From: DATJLY01 sp963773665
GTDB lineage: Bacteria; Pseudomonadota; Alphaproteobacteria; ATCC43930; CGMCC-115725
Direction: 5' to 3'
NCBI GenBank assembly: GCA_963773665.1
Contig: CAVZBZ010000003.1
Coordinates: forward strand, 62,001 to 126,000
DNA: 64,000 nucleotides
Shown: one piece after another, positions 7,746 to 16,049 of the stretch
Layout of the letters: each line of letters begins with the position of its first letter
Position numbering within the stretch: the stretch's first letter is position 1
Position numbers and translations under genes: made by a program
The notes under the pieces: model-generated
What the model was told of the DNA's origin: nothing
Seen by the model: only the letters and a program-made list of their open reading frames with translations
Databases searched by the model: none

Positions 7746-8117
7746 CGACGCCCTACCTCCCTTCCAGGCTGTATTGCCTAGCAAAGATCGACCGGGGGTG
7801 GGGGGTGAATCCGTCGGAGCCTCATGCCGGGTTCATTTTTGCCGGGAGCAGTGTGCAGTGCATTTGCCTAGGCGCCCCGTTAAAATTACAGAAAACAACT
7901 CATGGGAGTCCCGGTGCCAGCAGCCGGGAATTTTGTTAGATGCGCCTAAGTCGTCGTTGCCTTGCTCATGCTTTGTGCTAGGTCGTAGACCAACTACTCG
8001 CGCGGCCTCATGCCGACAAGCATCGCCTGGATGGCGGGGAGCTGGCGGGAACTCGAAGTCGGGAGGCACGGAACGGTGCATAGCCCGGGCTAGGGCGCTA
8101 GAAGACGCGCAGGAGCC
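7746..8117. other. Non-coding stretch within the island
   Basis: About 370 bases between the left-end hypothetical gene and the HEPN-type gene. It is AT-richer than the flanks. Reading frames here are short and have no family resemblance; I see no hairpin with a T tract and no convincing promoter. A 13-base string at 7914-7926 resembles a conserved 16S rRNA segment by chance only. Confidence 0.5.
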
Positions 8118-9128
8118 TTATAGGCCGAGATCGGCGTCCGATACCCGATTATCGTGAAAGCGGCTGCGAAGCTCATGGGCATCGAAAGGGGGTCCCCAAA
8201 CCTCACGCCGCGCCGCGGCATCATCCGCGCGCCAGAATTGCCGCAAGGCGGAGTCATCGGTGTAGTGTGGCCAGAGCTCCCTTCGCTGAAGGAAGTGGGC
8301 GATACATCGCCGCGCCAATTCCTCTATGAAGGCACTCTCGCGCAGCAGAATGAGACGGCGCTCGCGTTCGTCGGACGGCCAATCGTCAAAGCTCACTTGG
8401 TGAAGGTGCTCGACCTGACTTCTTATTTCGTAAAGCCTGCGCATCATGCCGTGGTGCCGTCCGCCGATGAAAAGTTCCGTCCTCGACTGAAATTGGCTCG
8501 TGGTCTTCGCGATGTCGGGCAGGATGAATCCCTCGATGCAGCGGCAGAATTGATGAAAGCGCTCAACATGATCAGGGTTTTGTAGAGCACGCTGAAAGAT
8601 TCCGTATACCCGGCCAATTCTCTTGAAGCCTCCAATCGCTTCGAGTTCGGCGATCGCAGATACGAGGCCCGCTGCGGTTCGGAGAATCGTCGGGCTGACT
8701 TCGTCCGCATAAGTACCTGGGATGGAGAGCGGCGCCGGCGGTTCCATGAGTTGACGTAATGCAGGACCGCTGTCTCGATGCGCGCCGGTAAGCAAAAAGA
8801 CTGTGTCGAAGACACGGACTGTGGCCGACAGGAGCAACGCTTGGTACAGCCGAAGGACTTGAGCCTTCAGCCTTTCATTCTCGTCATCGAGGACCGCGAC
8901 CTGTGCTGAGGGCTTGGCGGCGATAAGAAACAGATTGGCGCCCCGCATTGCCCGTTCTCTCACGCTACCGACCCACTGACGCCAATTGTCATCGAGGCTG
9001 AACGGTAATTGATCGGCGGCCCAAAGGCCCGGCGCCAGAGAGAGCGGTTGCGATTGCGGTGAGCAAATCGTTCGAAATGCGAGGGCCGCAAACTTCTCGC
9101 CCGGTCTGATGATCGCAGCGTAGGGCAT
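8118..9128 (-). CDS. Unknown protein with HEPN-type Rx4H motif (possible defence cargo)
   Basis: A 336-residue cytoplasmic protein of no family I can name. The C-terminal third contains ERFHQFCRCIEGFILP, then FQSRTELFIGGRHHGMMRRL and YEIRSQVEHLH. R236 and H241 form an Rx4H motif inside a predicted helix, and the surrounding order of helices resembles ApeA-like HEPN domains, which are RNases in anti-phage systems. The N-terminal half is unlike anything I recognise. ATG 9128 is used because an AAGG lies nine bases upstream; the frame stays open to 9182. Divergent from the unknown gene at 9192. Function as a nuclease is inference. Confidence 0.55.
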   Translation of the reverse strand: MPYAAIIRPGEKFAALAFRTICSPQSQPLSLAPGLWAADQLPFSLDDNWRQWVGSVRERAMRGANLFLIAAKPSAQVAVLDDENERLKAQVLRLYQALLLSATVRVFDTVFLLTGAHRDSGPALRQLMEPPAPLSIPGTYADEVSPTILRTAAGLVSAIAELEAIGGFKRIGRVYGIFQRALQNPDHVERFHQFCRCIEGFILPDIAKTTSQFQSRTELFIGGRHHGMMRRLYEIRSQVEHLHQVSFDDWPSDERERRLILLRESAFIEELARRCIAHFLQRRELWPHYTDDSALRQFWRADDAAARREVWGPPFDAHELRSRFHDNRVSDADLGL

Positions 9129-9191
9129 CTGATGCCTTATCGTCCCGCCAGCACGTAGCGGCAGGCTCGACCTTTCGACCACGCGATCACA

Positions 9192-10673
9192 GTGATGCCG
9201 CCGAACATCGTTCCGTCTCCCGGTAGAGCCTGCGGCGCTCGCGATAATCCATCACCTTTGCCCTTCGCTTCGAGAGCTGCATGCGCGATCGGCCATCCGC
9301 ATCTCAGCGCAAGATTAGCAAAAGCGCGCGTGCTAGTCGGTGCCCGAAAACTGCGGCTCGCCTCCCCCTCGGCATCGTGGCATAGTCCGCATCTGGACAG
9401 GCAATACGCCGTTGCGCGCGATGTCAAACATTGGCGGGACAAAGTGATTGTCTCGAACCGGAAGTATCTATTCGGCGCCGGCTACGTCGGTGTCGTCCAC
9501 AACCAGACATTCAACTGCGTCGTCACCACCGCGCTGGAAGGTGTCGCGAAGGGTTTTTCGGCGGTCATTCAAACGTTCGAGGGTAGATGGGGCGCGCATA
9601 GGAATCTTCGCTTGGTCGCAAAGGCGATGTTCCAGCCGAGTCTATCCAAAGCGCAATGCCGCGCGGTTCACGATGCAATCCTGGCTCATCTCGACGACCT
9701 CGGGAGCTGCGGCACGACATTAGGCGAGGCCATTGATCGAGCGTTCGCCCAAGCGACCGAGAGGAATCTCATCGTCGATTACGTGAGCGACCTCACCTTG
9801 GCGAAAAGGGCAGAAAGCGATCCGTCGGCAGCATCGAACTCGGAAACCTCTGCCGAGGCGGAGCTGCGTACGGCTGCGGGGGTTCTCGGGCTCACGGCGC
9901 AAGAGGAAAGAGGAGCGCAAGAGCTTCGCGAGGTCACGCTCAAGGCATGGGTGACATTTTTGAAGACCGCTGCAGGATCCATGGGATACGCATGGCCTGT
10001 TGATATAGACGCGATATCGAAGCTGGCGCGCGAGACCACCGATCCCGCCGCGAGGTGGGTAAAGATGTCACAAGTCACAATTCTGTGGGAAATGACGCGG
10101 GTCGCCGAAGGCCGAAAGTTGCAACAAAGCGTGGCAGAGACCGCCCGCAAATTCGCTGTCGCAATGATCAGGACACTGTGCGGAACACTCGATGATCTTC
10201 CTTCAAATTTTGCTGATGCGGTGACCGACGCTTACGTTGGCTGTTTCGTCGCGCACCACGACTTTGCCTTTGGCACGGAATGGCTCAGTACTCTTAGCCT
10301 AGCGAACAAGCGCGGCGAAGACCGTGAAGCGTTCGATGGCGTTCTCGCATCGATGAGAGCCGAGGTTGATCGGATTTGGTTGGCGTCAGCGCTGGTCCGA
10401 TCGTATCGGGACACGCGCCTAACTGCTGAGCTGCAGCGGGCAGCGGACTTCACCGTTCTTCCGCGAATGCAGGGAATGCTTCTTGGCGACCATGCTCCCC
10501 ACGCTGGGTCGTACCAGACTGATAAAAGCGAGCCAATGGTGGCAACCGCCGCCTGTCGCCGAACCATCTCCGATGCCGTCCGCGCCAGCGCCTGCGCCAT
10601 CCTCGCTGGCCAATCCGTCCGCACCACCGCTCCTAAGTTCCTCGCCAATGCCCGGCGGTTTCCTCGCGGGTGA
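9192..10673 (+). CDS. Unknown island protein, start uncertain
   Basis: A frame of 493 codons that I do not recognise. From about 9444 onward it looks like real protein: GYVGVVHNQTFNCVVTTAL, then from ATG 9627 long helical, Ala/Glu/Arg-rich stretches to about 10500. The first 80 residues (Pro/Ser/Arg-rich) and the last 50 look like non-coding translation, so the real start may be GTG 9444 or ATG 9627. No membrane segment, signal peptide or catalytic motif is visible. Codon use is less GC-biased than the chromosome, as expected for acquired DNA. It is divergent from the HEPN-type gene and overlaps the next gene's start. Confidence 0.45.
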   Translation: MMPPNIVPSPGRACGARDNPSPLPFASRAACAIGHPHLSARLAKARVLVGARKLRLASPSASWHSPHLDRQYAVARDVKHWRDKVIVSNRKYLFGAGYVGVVHNQTFNCVVTTALEGVAKGFSAVIQTFEGRWGAHRNLRLVAKAMFQPSLSKAQCRAVHDAILAHLDDLGSCGTTLGEAIDRAFAQATERNLIVDYVSDLTLAKRAESDPSAASNSETSAEAELRTAAGVLGLTAQEERGAQELREVTLKAWVTFLKTAAGSMGYAWPVDIDAISKLARETTDPAARWVKMSQVTILWEMTRVAEGRKLQQSVAETARKFAVAMIRTLCGTLDDLPSNFADAVTDAYVGCFVAHHDFAFGTEWLSTLSLANKRGEDREAFDGVLASMRAEVDRIWLASALVRSYRDTRLTAELQRAADFTVLPRMQGMLLGDHAPHAGSYQTDKSEPMVATAACRRTISDAVRASACAILAGQSVRTTAPKFLANARRFPRG

Positions 10674-11128
10674 TAAGGCGAGCGACCAAGCGAGATTGAT
10701 GCTTCGCCGCATGGCTCTGAACCCCGATGCCGACGAGGTCTATCAATTCAATTGCCGCGGCTGCAACGGCAGCACGACCACAGTTCGCCTCATTCGCCGC
10801 GTCGAGCAGGTGATATGCGTCTCGTACATGCGGCACGGGTTCGAACCGGAGAGGCTGGATGCCAAGCCCTTGCCTGCGAGCGACTGGCACCGACTGAAGG
10901 CGAAGCTCGACCAAACAGATTTTTGGCATCTTGCTGAGCATGAGTTCGCATGCGGGCCTCGATGGCGAGGATTGGGAGGTGGAAGGGCGCTGGCGTCGGA
11001 TCGGCCCGCTTTTCGAAGACGAATATCGTTGCATCAAGCGATGGACACCGCATAAGGGGCCATTCTTTGACTTGGGATGCCTGTTCGTCGAGCTTGCCGG
11101 TGTGGAGATGCCGAATGACGTTCCATAG
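10648..11128 (+). pseudogene. Frameshifted hypothetical protein (two-frame remnant)
   Basis: Two adjacent reading frames make one protein if a single extra base near 10945 is removed. The first, from ATG 10648, gives ADEVYQFNCRGCNG through DFWHLAEHE; the second continues GLDGEDWEVEGRWRRIGPLF and CIKRWTPHKGPFFDLGCLF to the stop at 11128. The joined product follows the pattern of a widespread uncharacterised family (EVYRF ... FW ... GLDGxxW-xxEG ... WSPxxGP). No known function. It is either a broken gene or a consensus error; without correction the first frame ends at 11055. Confidence 0.55.
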
Positions 11129-11393
11129 CACCGGGACTTGCCCCTGAGTTGGCTGGGCGTTGGACGGGCAAAATTCGAGCTTATGAAATGCCGTCGCATG
11201 CGGCTGCGGACTCCCGGTTTCACCGACAGATCGCCACAACCGAAAATTGCCGCCCCTGCTGCGGATCTTGTGATCAATGGCAACGTAGTTGCGCAATATT
11301 CGTATCTTTGGGCGAGCGCCGAATATATTGGATACTCCCTCGTGTGCTCCCTCACGTGTGCAATGTCGAAACACCGGGATCCTGGCTCACACC

Positions 11394-11642
11394 TCAAGCG
11401 GGGTCACTTTTCGGCAGGATCTGGTCGAGGAGCTCGCCGAGCGCGTTACCGAGTGCAAAGGGCTCGCCTTCTTCACCCGGCAGTAGCAGGCCACTTTCAC
11501 GGAGTCTCGCGACCTCGTACCGACGCAGCTCGATGACAGCCCGCAAGAGCCCTTCGCGCTTCCGACGGCGGTAGTCGCGTGAGCGCGCGGTCGAGGTCGG
11601 ACGACGCGGCGACGGGAGCGCGGATTGAGGCTCGTCGGTCAT
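11394..11642 (-). CDS. Small island protein, last gene of the AlpA operon
   Basis: An 82-residue protein from ATG 11642, which overlaps the stop of the upstream gene as ATGA. The middle is very basic: SRDYRRRKREGLLRAVIELRRYEVARL, followed by a leucine-rich helix ending ALGELLDQILPK. Proteins with the pattern RSRxYRxRxREGL are common in phage and integrative-element replication operons; their role is not known to me. Confidence 0.65.
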   Translation of the reverse strand: MTDEPQSALPSPRRPTSTARSRDYRRRKREGLLRAVIELRRYEVARLRESGLLLPGEEGEPFALGNALGELLDQILPKSDPA

Positions 11643-12133
11643 TCGTAGTCTGCCAGAGGCGGTGTGAGCCCCATCGCAACTAACGCGGCCGTCGCTGTAG
11701 CCCGCCAGCGCCTGCCGTAGCGGAATAGGCAATCGAACGTGCCGAAGTGAACCGCAGTACCATCGCCGAGACGTAGCACCTCGCCTTCGCCAAGGGGTAG
11801 ACCGCAACCAGTGCAGAGTCCCGCTTCGACCGGTTCCCCATGCAGTCGGTGCCACCGGCATTGCATCTCTCCCCACGCTAAGTCAGCCGCTTCGGCGGTG
11901 GGATGGAACGCCCGCCAATACGCCCGCGCCTCGGCATGTCGAGCGCGCCATTCAGCCGGCAGCTTCGGCTCCGCGAGCGCTACCAGAAGAGCGGGCTTCA
12001 CGGCGCGCACCTTCTCCACCAGCTCGGGCAGGAGTGCCGTTGGAGCGAGCACCTTGAGGCGATCTGGCGCGATCAGCTTGATGTCGCCGCCGCGCCGTCG
12101 GACTTCGGTGAGAATTTCCAGCGCGGCACTCAT
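11639..12133 (-). CDS. TubC-docking-like / zinc-finger-like island protein
   Basis: A 164-residue protein. The first 50 residues (EILTEVRRRGGDIKLIAPDRLKV ... PALLVAL, given here in parts) have the pattern of the TubC N-terminal docking domain seen in many phage and mobile-element proteins. The C-terminal half has C-x2-C (LCTGCGLPL) with a further His and Cys (AVHFGTFDCL), suggesting a small zinc-binding fold. It overlaps both neighbours by four bases (ATGA), so it is co-translated with the DUF3631 protein and probably works in element replication; this is inference. Confidence 0.65.
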   Translation of the reverse strand: MSAALEILTEVRRRGGDIKLIAPDRLKVLAPTALLPELVEKVRAVKPALLVALAEPKLPAEWRARHAEARAYWRAFHPTAEAADLAWGEMQCRWHRLHGEPVEAGLCTGCGLPLGEGEVLRLGDGTAVHFGTFDCLFRYGRRWRATATAALVAMGLTPPLADYE

Positions 12134-13662
12134 AGATCCGCCTCGGCCAGCTCACGAGTAGGGCTTTGAACCGTCACAGCGGCACAATGCCCGTCGCTAT
12201 TCGGCTTGTTGCCAGTTCCCGAAACGTCACAAGGTCTGCTCGCCGCCCCGTTGTGACGTTCTGAGAATCGCGAGAAGTCCTTGTCTTCCACGGGTTGTGA
12301 CGGTGTGACGGTTTCAGCCGGGGGATTGACGGGGAGATAACGGGTGAAGGCATCGTCGAATCTCGTTCGGTAGTAGCCCTTGGCGGTGCCGCCCTCGCTA
12401 AGGCGGATGGTTTGTGAGACGATCCCGAACCGGCTCAAGGCTCGCGCGAGTTGCGCGTTGGTGATCGGGCGGCCGTTGCGGTACTCGGGCCAAGGACGAT
12501 GCTCAAGTTCCACAAGGCGAGCGGCCAGCGCCTCCGAGGAAATCCGGTCGAGTTCGGGATCGCCTTCGAAGACTTGTCGGATGTCGGCAAGCAGCATGAC
12601 CGCGCGGTTCTGATCCTCGCCGGTGCCCGTCAACGTGGTTGCCGCCTGCCGCGCCCTGGTCGGCCAGTCGCCACCCGCTGCATCCGCGACCGCGAGCAAG
12701 GGCGCCCAATTATCGGCCATTCGATTTGCGATGCCCGCCGGCATCGTGGGATCGGATTCCGATAGTACCACGGCATGGTCGCTCGCCCAGCGGGCCGCTT
12801 TCCGCGCAAGTCGTTCGAGCGTGGGGACCCCAGCCCGGATCGGTGTGACCACTTCATCGGGACGCTTGCGGCGCAACGCCGCGACGATCGAACGATCCTC
12901 GATCGTGTCCGGGAGTTGCCCGATCGCGGCTAGTGCAGCGGCGGCGAACACGTCGAAGGCTCGCGGCTCGTATTCTTCGCCGACGCACCGGAGCACGGTG
13001 CCGCCGCGCTTGTGCCCGGCATTTAGGACCATACGCACGTCTTCGTTGTCGCGCACCCACAGGTCGGCCTCGTCGAGCAACAGAACCGGCCGCATTGCGG
13101 AGATGACGCGGAACAACGCTGCGGCGGACGCGCTCGAAGCCTCAAGCGGGCGCGGTACGAAGAGCGCGATCGTGTCGAGCAAAGTTGATTTGCCGGCGCC
13201 CTTTGTCGGCGCACTCAGGAACAGCCTCGGGAATATGTCGAAGCTCTCGAAGGCATGCACCGCGACGCACCAAAGCGCAACGGCGGCCAGTGGCGCATCG
13301 TCGATGACAACGTGCCGCCGGATCGCCGCGGCGGTTTCGTCGAGCAGGTCGGCGCCGTCCACCGGCTGCGGCCATGACTCCGGTTCGGGCAAATCAAGGG
13401 ACCGGCCTTGCGCGGCATCCTCATAGGGCGGCGCGTTCTTCGCGCGCTCGGCCTCGACCAGTATATCGAGGACAGCAACGCGGCATTTCAGCCTCTCGGC
13501 GGCGTGCTCACGTTCGCGCTCGTAGGCGAGCATCGGCATCTCAGCGAGACGCTTGATCTCAGCGCCTTCGTCGAGCGCGGTGCTGTTGGTAAGCGCTTCG
13601 CGAAAGCGCGCTTCCTCAAGAGAAATCCACGCCGGCGATTCTTCTGCCAGGGTCGCGCTCAT
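12130..13662 (-). CDS. DUF3631 helicase/ATPase-like replication protein
   Basis: A 510-residue P-loop protein. Walker A is SAPTKGAGKSTLLDT near residue 150 and Walker B is RPVLLLDEADLW near 195. The C-terminal part, MADNWAPLLAVADAAGGDWP followed by LVELEHRPWPEYRNGRPI and LARALSRFGI, is the DUF3631 domain found in phage, satellite and integrative-element proteins related to D5-type primase-helicases. No primase domain is visible upstream, so it is likely the helicase half only. The final 60 residues are polar and disordered. ATGA overlaps on both sides. Confidence 0.85.
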   Translation of the reverse strand: MSATLAEESPAWISLEEARFREALTNSTALDEGAEIKRLAEMPMLAYEREREHAAERLKCRVAVLDILVEAERAKNAPPYEDAAQGRSLDLPEPESWPQPVDGADLLDETAAAIRRHVVIDDAPLAAVALWCVAVHAFESFDIFPRLFLSAPTKGAGKSTLLDTIALFVPRPLEASSASAAALFRVISAMRPVLLLDEADLWVRDNEDVRMVLNAGHKRGGTVLRCVGEEYEPRAFDVFAAAALAAIGQLPDTIEDRSIVAALRRKRPDEVVTPIRAGVPTLERLARKAARWASDHAVVLSESDPTMPAGIANRMADNWAPLLAVADAAGGDWPTRARQAATTLTGTGEDQNRAVMLLADIRQVFEGDPELDRISSEALAARLVELEHRPWPEYRNGRPITNAQLARALSRFGIVSQTIRLSEGGTAKGYYRTRFDDAFTRYLPVNPPAETVTPSQPVEDKDFSRFSERHNGAASRPCDVSGTGNKPNSDGHCAAVTVQSPTRELAEADL

Positions 13663-13955
13663 GGCGTGCGCCCCTCGATTAGATCGAGGAGGATTCCCGC
13701 CGCCGAGCGCAGTTTGCTACCCGCCCGTGCGAAGTGCCGCTGAACAACCGCCGCATCTTCACGGTCGAGGAACACGGCCAAAACAGCGTGTCGCCCCACC
13801 AGCGCCTCTCGGGCGCGAAAGGCAAAAAGGGCGATACCTCCCGCTGGCACCACAACGGCCTCCACGTCTGGCCGGCCGGCAAGATCACCGAGCGCGACCG
13901 GCGACGACGAGCTCGGTGTCAGCGCGATCACTTGGGCTTCGCGGTCGTGGCTCAT
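13659..13955 (-). CDS. Hypothetical island protein (operon gene 2)
   Basis: A 98-residue protein from ATG 13955 (ATGA overlap with the AlpA gene stop). It reads MSHDREAQVIALTPSSSS at the start and has a compact alpha/beta look: VEAVVVPAGGIALFAFRARE, then a helix ending SAAGILLDLIEG. I do not recognise a family. Its own stop overlaps the start of the DUF3631 gene, so it is an integral part of the operon. Confidence 0.6.
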   Translation of the reverse strand: MSHDREAQVIALTPSSSSPVALGDLAGRPDVEAVVVPAGGIALFAFRAREALVGRHAVLAVFLDREDAAVVQRHFARAGSKLRSAAGILLDLIEGRTP

Positions 13956-14200
13956 TGCCCGGCCTCGCACGTGCTGCGGAGCGGCGCCGGGTCGGCTGAA
14001 ACGGCCGTGCGGGTTCTCAACCACTCGGTTATTTCACTCAAACGCCAGCCTCGCGCGCCGGGCGATAGCGCCAAGGACTTTGGGAACCGGCCCTGACGGC
14101 TGAGGCGCCACCGTGTTGAACGAGATAGCTGGGTCAGCCGCGCGACCTCGCGCTCGCGCACGATCCGGTCGGCTTCGATGCTCAATTTTATGTCCGTCAT
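13952..14200 (-). CDS. AlpA-family regulator / excisionase-like protein
   Basis: An 82-residue winged-helix/MerR-like DNA-binding protein. RIVREREVARLTQLSRSTRW is the AlpA signature (helix-turn-helix), followed by RLSRQGRFPKSL, LSPGARGWRLSEITEWL. AlpA in P4-like satellites activates integrase or acts in excision. ATG 14200 has AGGTG six bases upstream. It is the first gene of five that overlap by ATGA, so a promoter is expected at 14201-14481; I could not place one with confidence. Confidence 0.85.
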   Translation of the reverse strand: MTDIKLSIEADRIVREREVARLTQLSRSTRWRLSRQGRFPKSLALSPGARGWRLSEITEWLRTRTAVSADPAPLRSTCEAGQ

Positions 14201-14481
14201 CTCATCACCTACTGGCTGGCGACGAGCGCGGCGCGAGGCGCGCGACAAAAACGCGGCCCGGCGCCGGCTGCTGCCGGCCCGAGGCGTTCTAATCGCTACT
14301 CGCGAGATCGAAACGCGGGGAAAACAATTGGACGCGTCTCGCGCCCATTGAAACTACACACTACACCGCAGGCCAGGCGAGCGCAATCCCCACCGACCGC
14401 GCTGAGTTGGGCCATGCTCACGCGCCGCGCATCATCGGTACTAGACCGATGAGATTTCCTGGTGCTCCTGCCGATCTTATT

Positions 14482-15813
14482 TCAGGCTCGCGCCAACTCT
14501 ATCACGTTGTCGGCTTCGATCTTGCCCGCGATGATGTCGCTGAGCCGCTTGCTCCAAAGGTTGAGCGCTCGGCGTTTTTCGCCCAGGCCCGTATGCTGGT
14601 CATAGACGCGGCCGGTGACGCTGCGGTCGATGTGTCCGAGAACCAAACCCACGTCGGCCAGAGGTATGCCAAGCTCGCGCATCCCGGTTGCGCACGTCCT
14701 CCGCAGATCGTGCGGCGTGAAGCGCGGCATACCGGCCAGTAGCGGCGGCTTGCGATTGGCCGCAACCTTGCGACGACGGCTCCGGTTGCGGTCCCGCGGC
14801 ATAAACAGGTCGTGGCACGCATGGTCGATCGAACGGCCCTGGTAGGGCTTCCCTGTGCGCCCTGAGGGGAAAATCCAACCGGCTTCGTCTTGCTGTCCGG
14901 CCGCCTCGGCGGCCGGTGCTGCGTCGTCTTCGGGATTCCTCGGTTCGTAAGGCTTCGCCTCGGCTAGCACCGCGAGCGCAAGCGGCGAAAGCGGGATGAT
15001 CCGCTCTTTGCCGTTCTTTGAGCGTGCCGCCGGCAGAGTCCAGGTGCGCGCCTTCGTGTCGATCTCGCGCTTGTGGAGCCCACCAACCTCGGCGCGGCGA
15101 GCGCCGGTTGCAAGGAGGAAGCGGAGAATCTGGCGCAAATTGGTTTCCATGCCCGACGCGTCGAGCGCCCTCCAGAATGTCTCGATCTCGGCTGCCGATA
15201 GCGCGCGCGCCCGCGGCGTCTCCTTATGTGGCGCCTTGACGCCGAAGCACGGAGATAATTCGATCACGCCGCGCTCGACCGCGAAATTGAGCATCCGGCG
15301 CACGACGGCGAGCACCTTGTTGGCCGTGACCGGCGAGCCGCGATCCACGATCCGGTCGAGCAGCGTCACGATATCCTTGCGCCGAAGTTCCTTCACCTGC
15401 TTGCCGCGCCAACGCGGGCGCACCTCGCGGTCGAGAAAGCGCTTGTCCTGGTCGAAGCTCCGCTTCCGCGGCTTGGCGTAGCGTTCCACGTAGTCGTCGC
15501 AGAGCTGATCCATGGTCTCGGCCTCGCGCTCGGCCTTGCGCTCCGCGACGGCGGCCGTGCCGGGGTCCTGCCCCAGTTCAAGCATCTTGTGCGCCCTGCC
15601 CGCCGCGATGCGCGCGTCCGCAAGCGTCGTCTTCGGATAGGCGCCGAGCGTCAAGCGACGGGGAGCGCCATCGAAGTGATAGACGAGAACGAAGCTTTTT
15701 GTGCCGCCCTGGCCGACTCTCACTCCGAAACCGCGGCCGTCATCGTCCCATACCTCATAACGGTAGGCCTTCGGTTTCAGACTGGCGATGCGGGAGTTGG
15801 TGAGCCGTGTCAC
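14482..15813 (-). CDS. Tyrosine-type site-specific integrase (P4-like)
   Basis: A 443-residue tyrosine recombinase. The N-terminal DUF4102 arm-binding domain starts LTNSRIASLKPKAYRYEVWD and contains GFGVRVGQGGTKSFVLVY. The catalytic residues are visible: Arg in LLATGARRAEVGGL, the HxLR box in TPHDLRRTCAT, His in LVLGHIDRS and the nucleophile Tyr in GRVYDQH. It lies beside the right att copy and reads inward. A tRNA 3' end as target is typical for this family. The catalytic domain has an insertion of about 40 residues rich in Arg/Lys (PRDRNRSRRRKVAANRK). Confidence 0.95.
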   Translation of the reverse strand: MTRLTNSRIASLKPKAYRYEVWDDDGRGFGVRVGQGGTKSFVLVYHFDGAPRRLTLGAYPKTTLADARIAAGRAHKMLELGQDPGTAAVAERKAEREAETMDQLCDDYVERYAKPRKRSFDQDKRFLDREVRPRWRGKQVKELRRKDIVTLLDRIVDRGSPVTANKVLAVVRRMLNFAVERGVIELSPCFGVKAPHKETPRARALSAAEIETFWRALDASGMETNLRQILRFLLATGARRAEVGGLHKREIDTKARTWTLPAARSKNGKERIIPLSPLALAVLAEAKPYEPRNPEDDAAPAAEAAGQQDEAGWIFPSGRTGKPYQGRSIDHACHDLFMPRDRNRSRRRKVAANRKPPLLAGMPRFTPHDLRRTCATGMRELGIPLADVGLVLGHIDRSVTGRVYDQHTGLGEKRRALNLWSKRLSDIIAGKIEADNVIELARA

Positions 15814-15817
15814 GTGC

Positions 15818-15869
15818 TGCTACCCTATTGCTACATTGCTACCCCGACGGCTTTCGGGGTAGCATTCTG
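15818..15869. promoter_or_regulatory. Candidate arm-type sites and inverted repeat upstream of integrase
   Basis: TGCTACCC (15818-15825), TTGCTAC (15828-15834), then TGCTACCCC (15837-15845) and GGGGTAGCA (15856-15864) as a perfect 9-bp inverted repeat, continuing to GGGGTAGCATTC. The units are the same as those at the left end (7428-7451). Lying between int and the att core, they could bind the integrase arm domain and also control int transcription. Confidence 0.5.
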
Positions 15870-15999
15870 CCCGAAACACGATGAAACCGCAAGCGATGGG
15901 CTGCGCCAATGATAGAAGTTACGTCGATTTCTCAGGCTCTATTTACGGCTCTTCTGAGGGCAGGGCGGTTGCGGAGCGTTTCAGATTGTCGTGTGCGCC

Positions 16000-16049
16000 C
16001 TTCCTTGACATGGAAGGGGTCGGAGGTTCAATCCCTCCAGCGCCCACCA
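16000..16049 (+). repeat. attR: 50-bp direct repeat of tRNA-Val 3' end
   Basis: Identical over 50 bases to 7331-7380, including the terminal CCA. Only half a tRNA is present here and it cannot fold as one; it is the right boundary of the island. Confidence 0.9.

Larger units (their letters stand above)
7381..15999. mobile_element. tRNA-Val integrated genomic island (about 8.6 kb, satellite-like)
   Basis: DNA between the two 50-bp copies of the tRNA 3' end. It holds a P4-type tyrosine integrase beside the right end, an AlpA-like regulator heading a tightly overlapping operon with a DUF3631 helicase-like gene, and unrelated cargo with lower GC than the chromosome (about 7.8-11.4 kb). No capsid, tail, terminase, relaxase or conjugation gene is seen, so it resembles a phage satellite or a minimal integrative element rather than a complete prophage or ICE. 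GGGTAGCA-type repeats near both ends may be integrase arm sites. A spacer at 11129-11393 has no recognisable gene. Confidence 0.85.

Noticed and set aside
7914..7926. GTGCCAGCAGCCG, identical to the start of a universal 16S rRNA primer site
   Set aside because: The match ends after 13 bases and no other rRNA sequence is near; chance or trivial.
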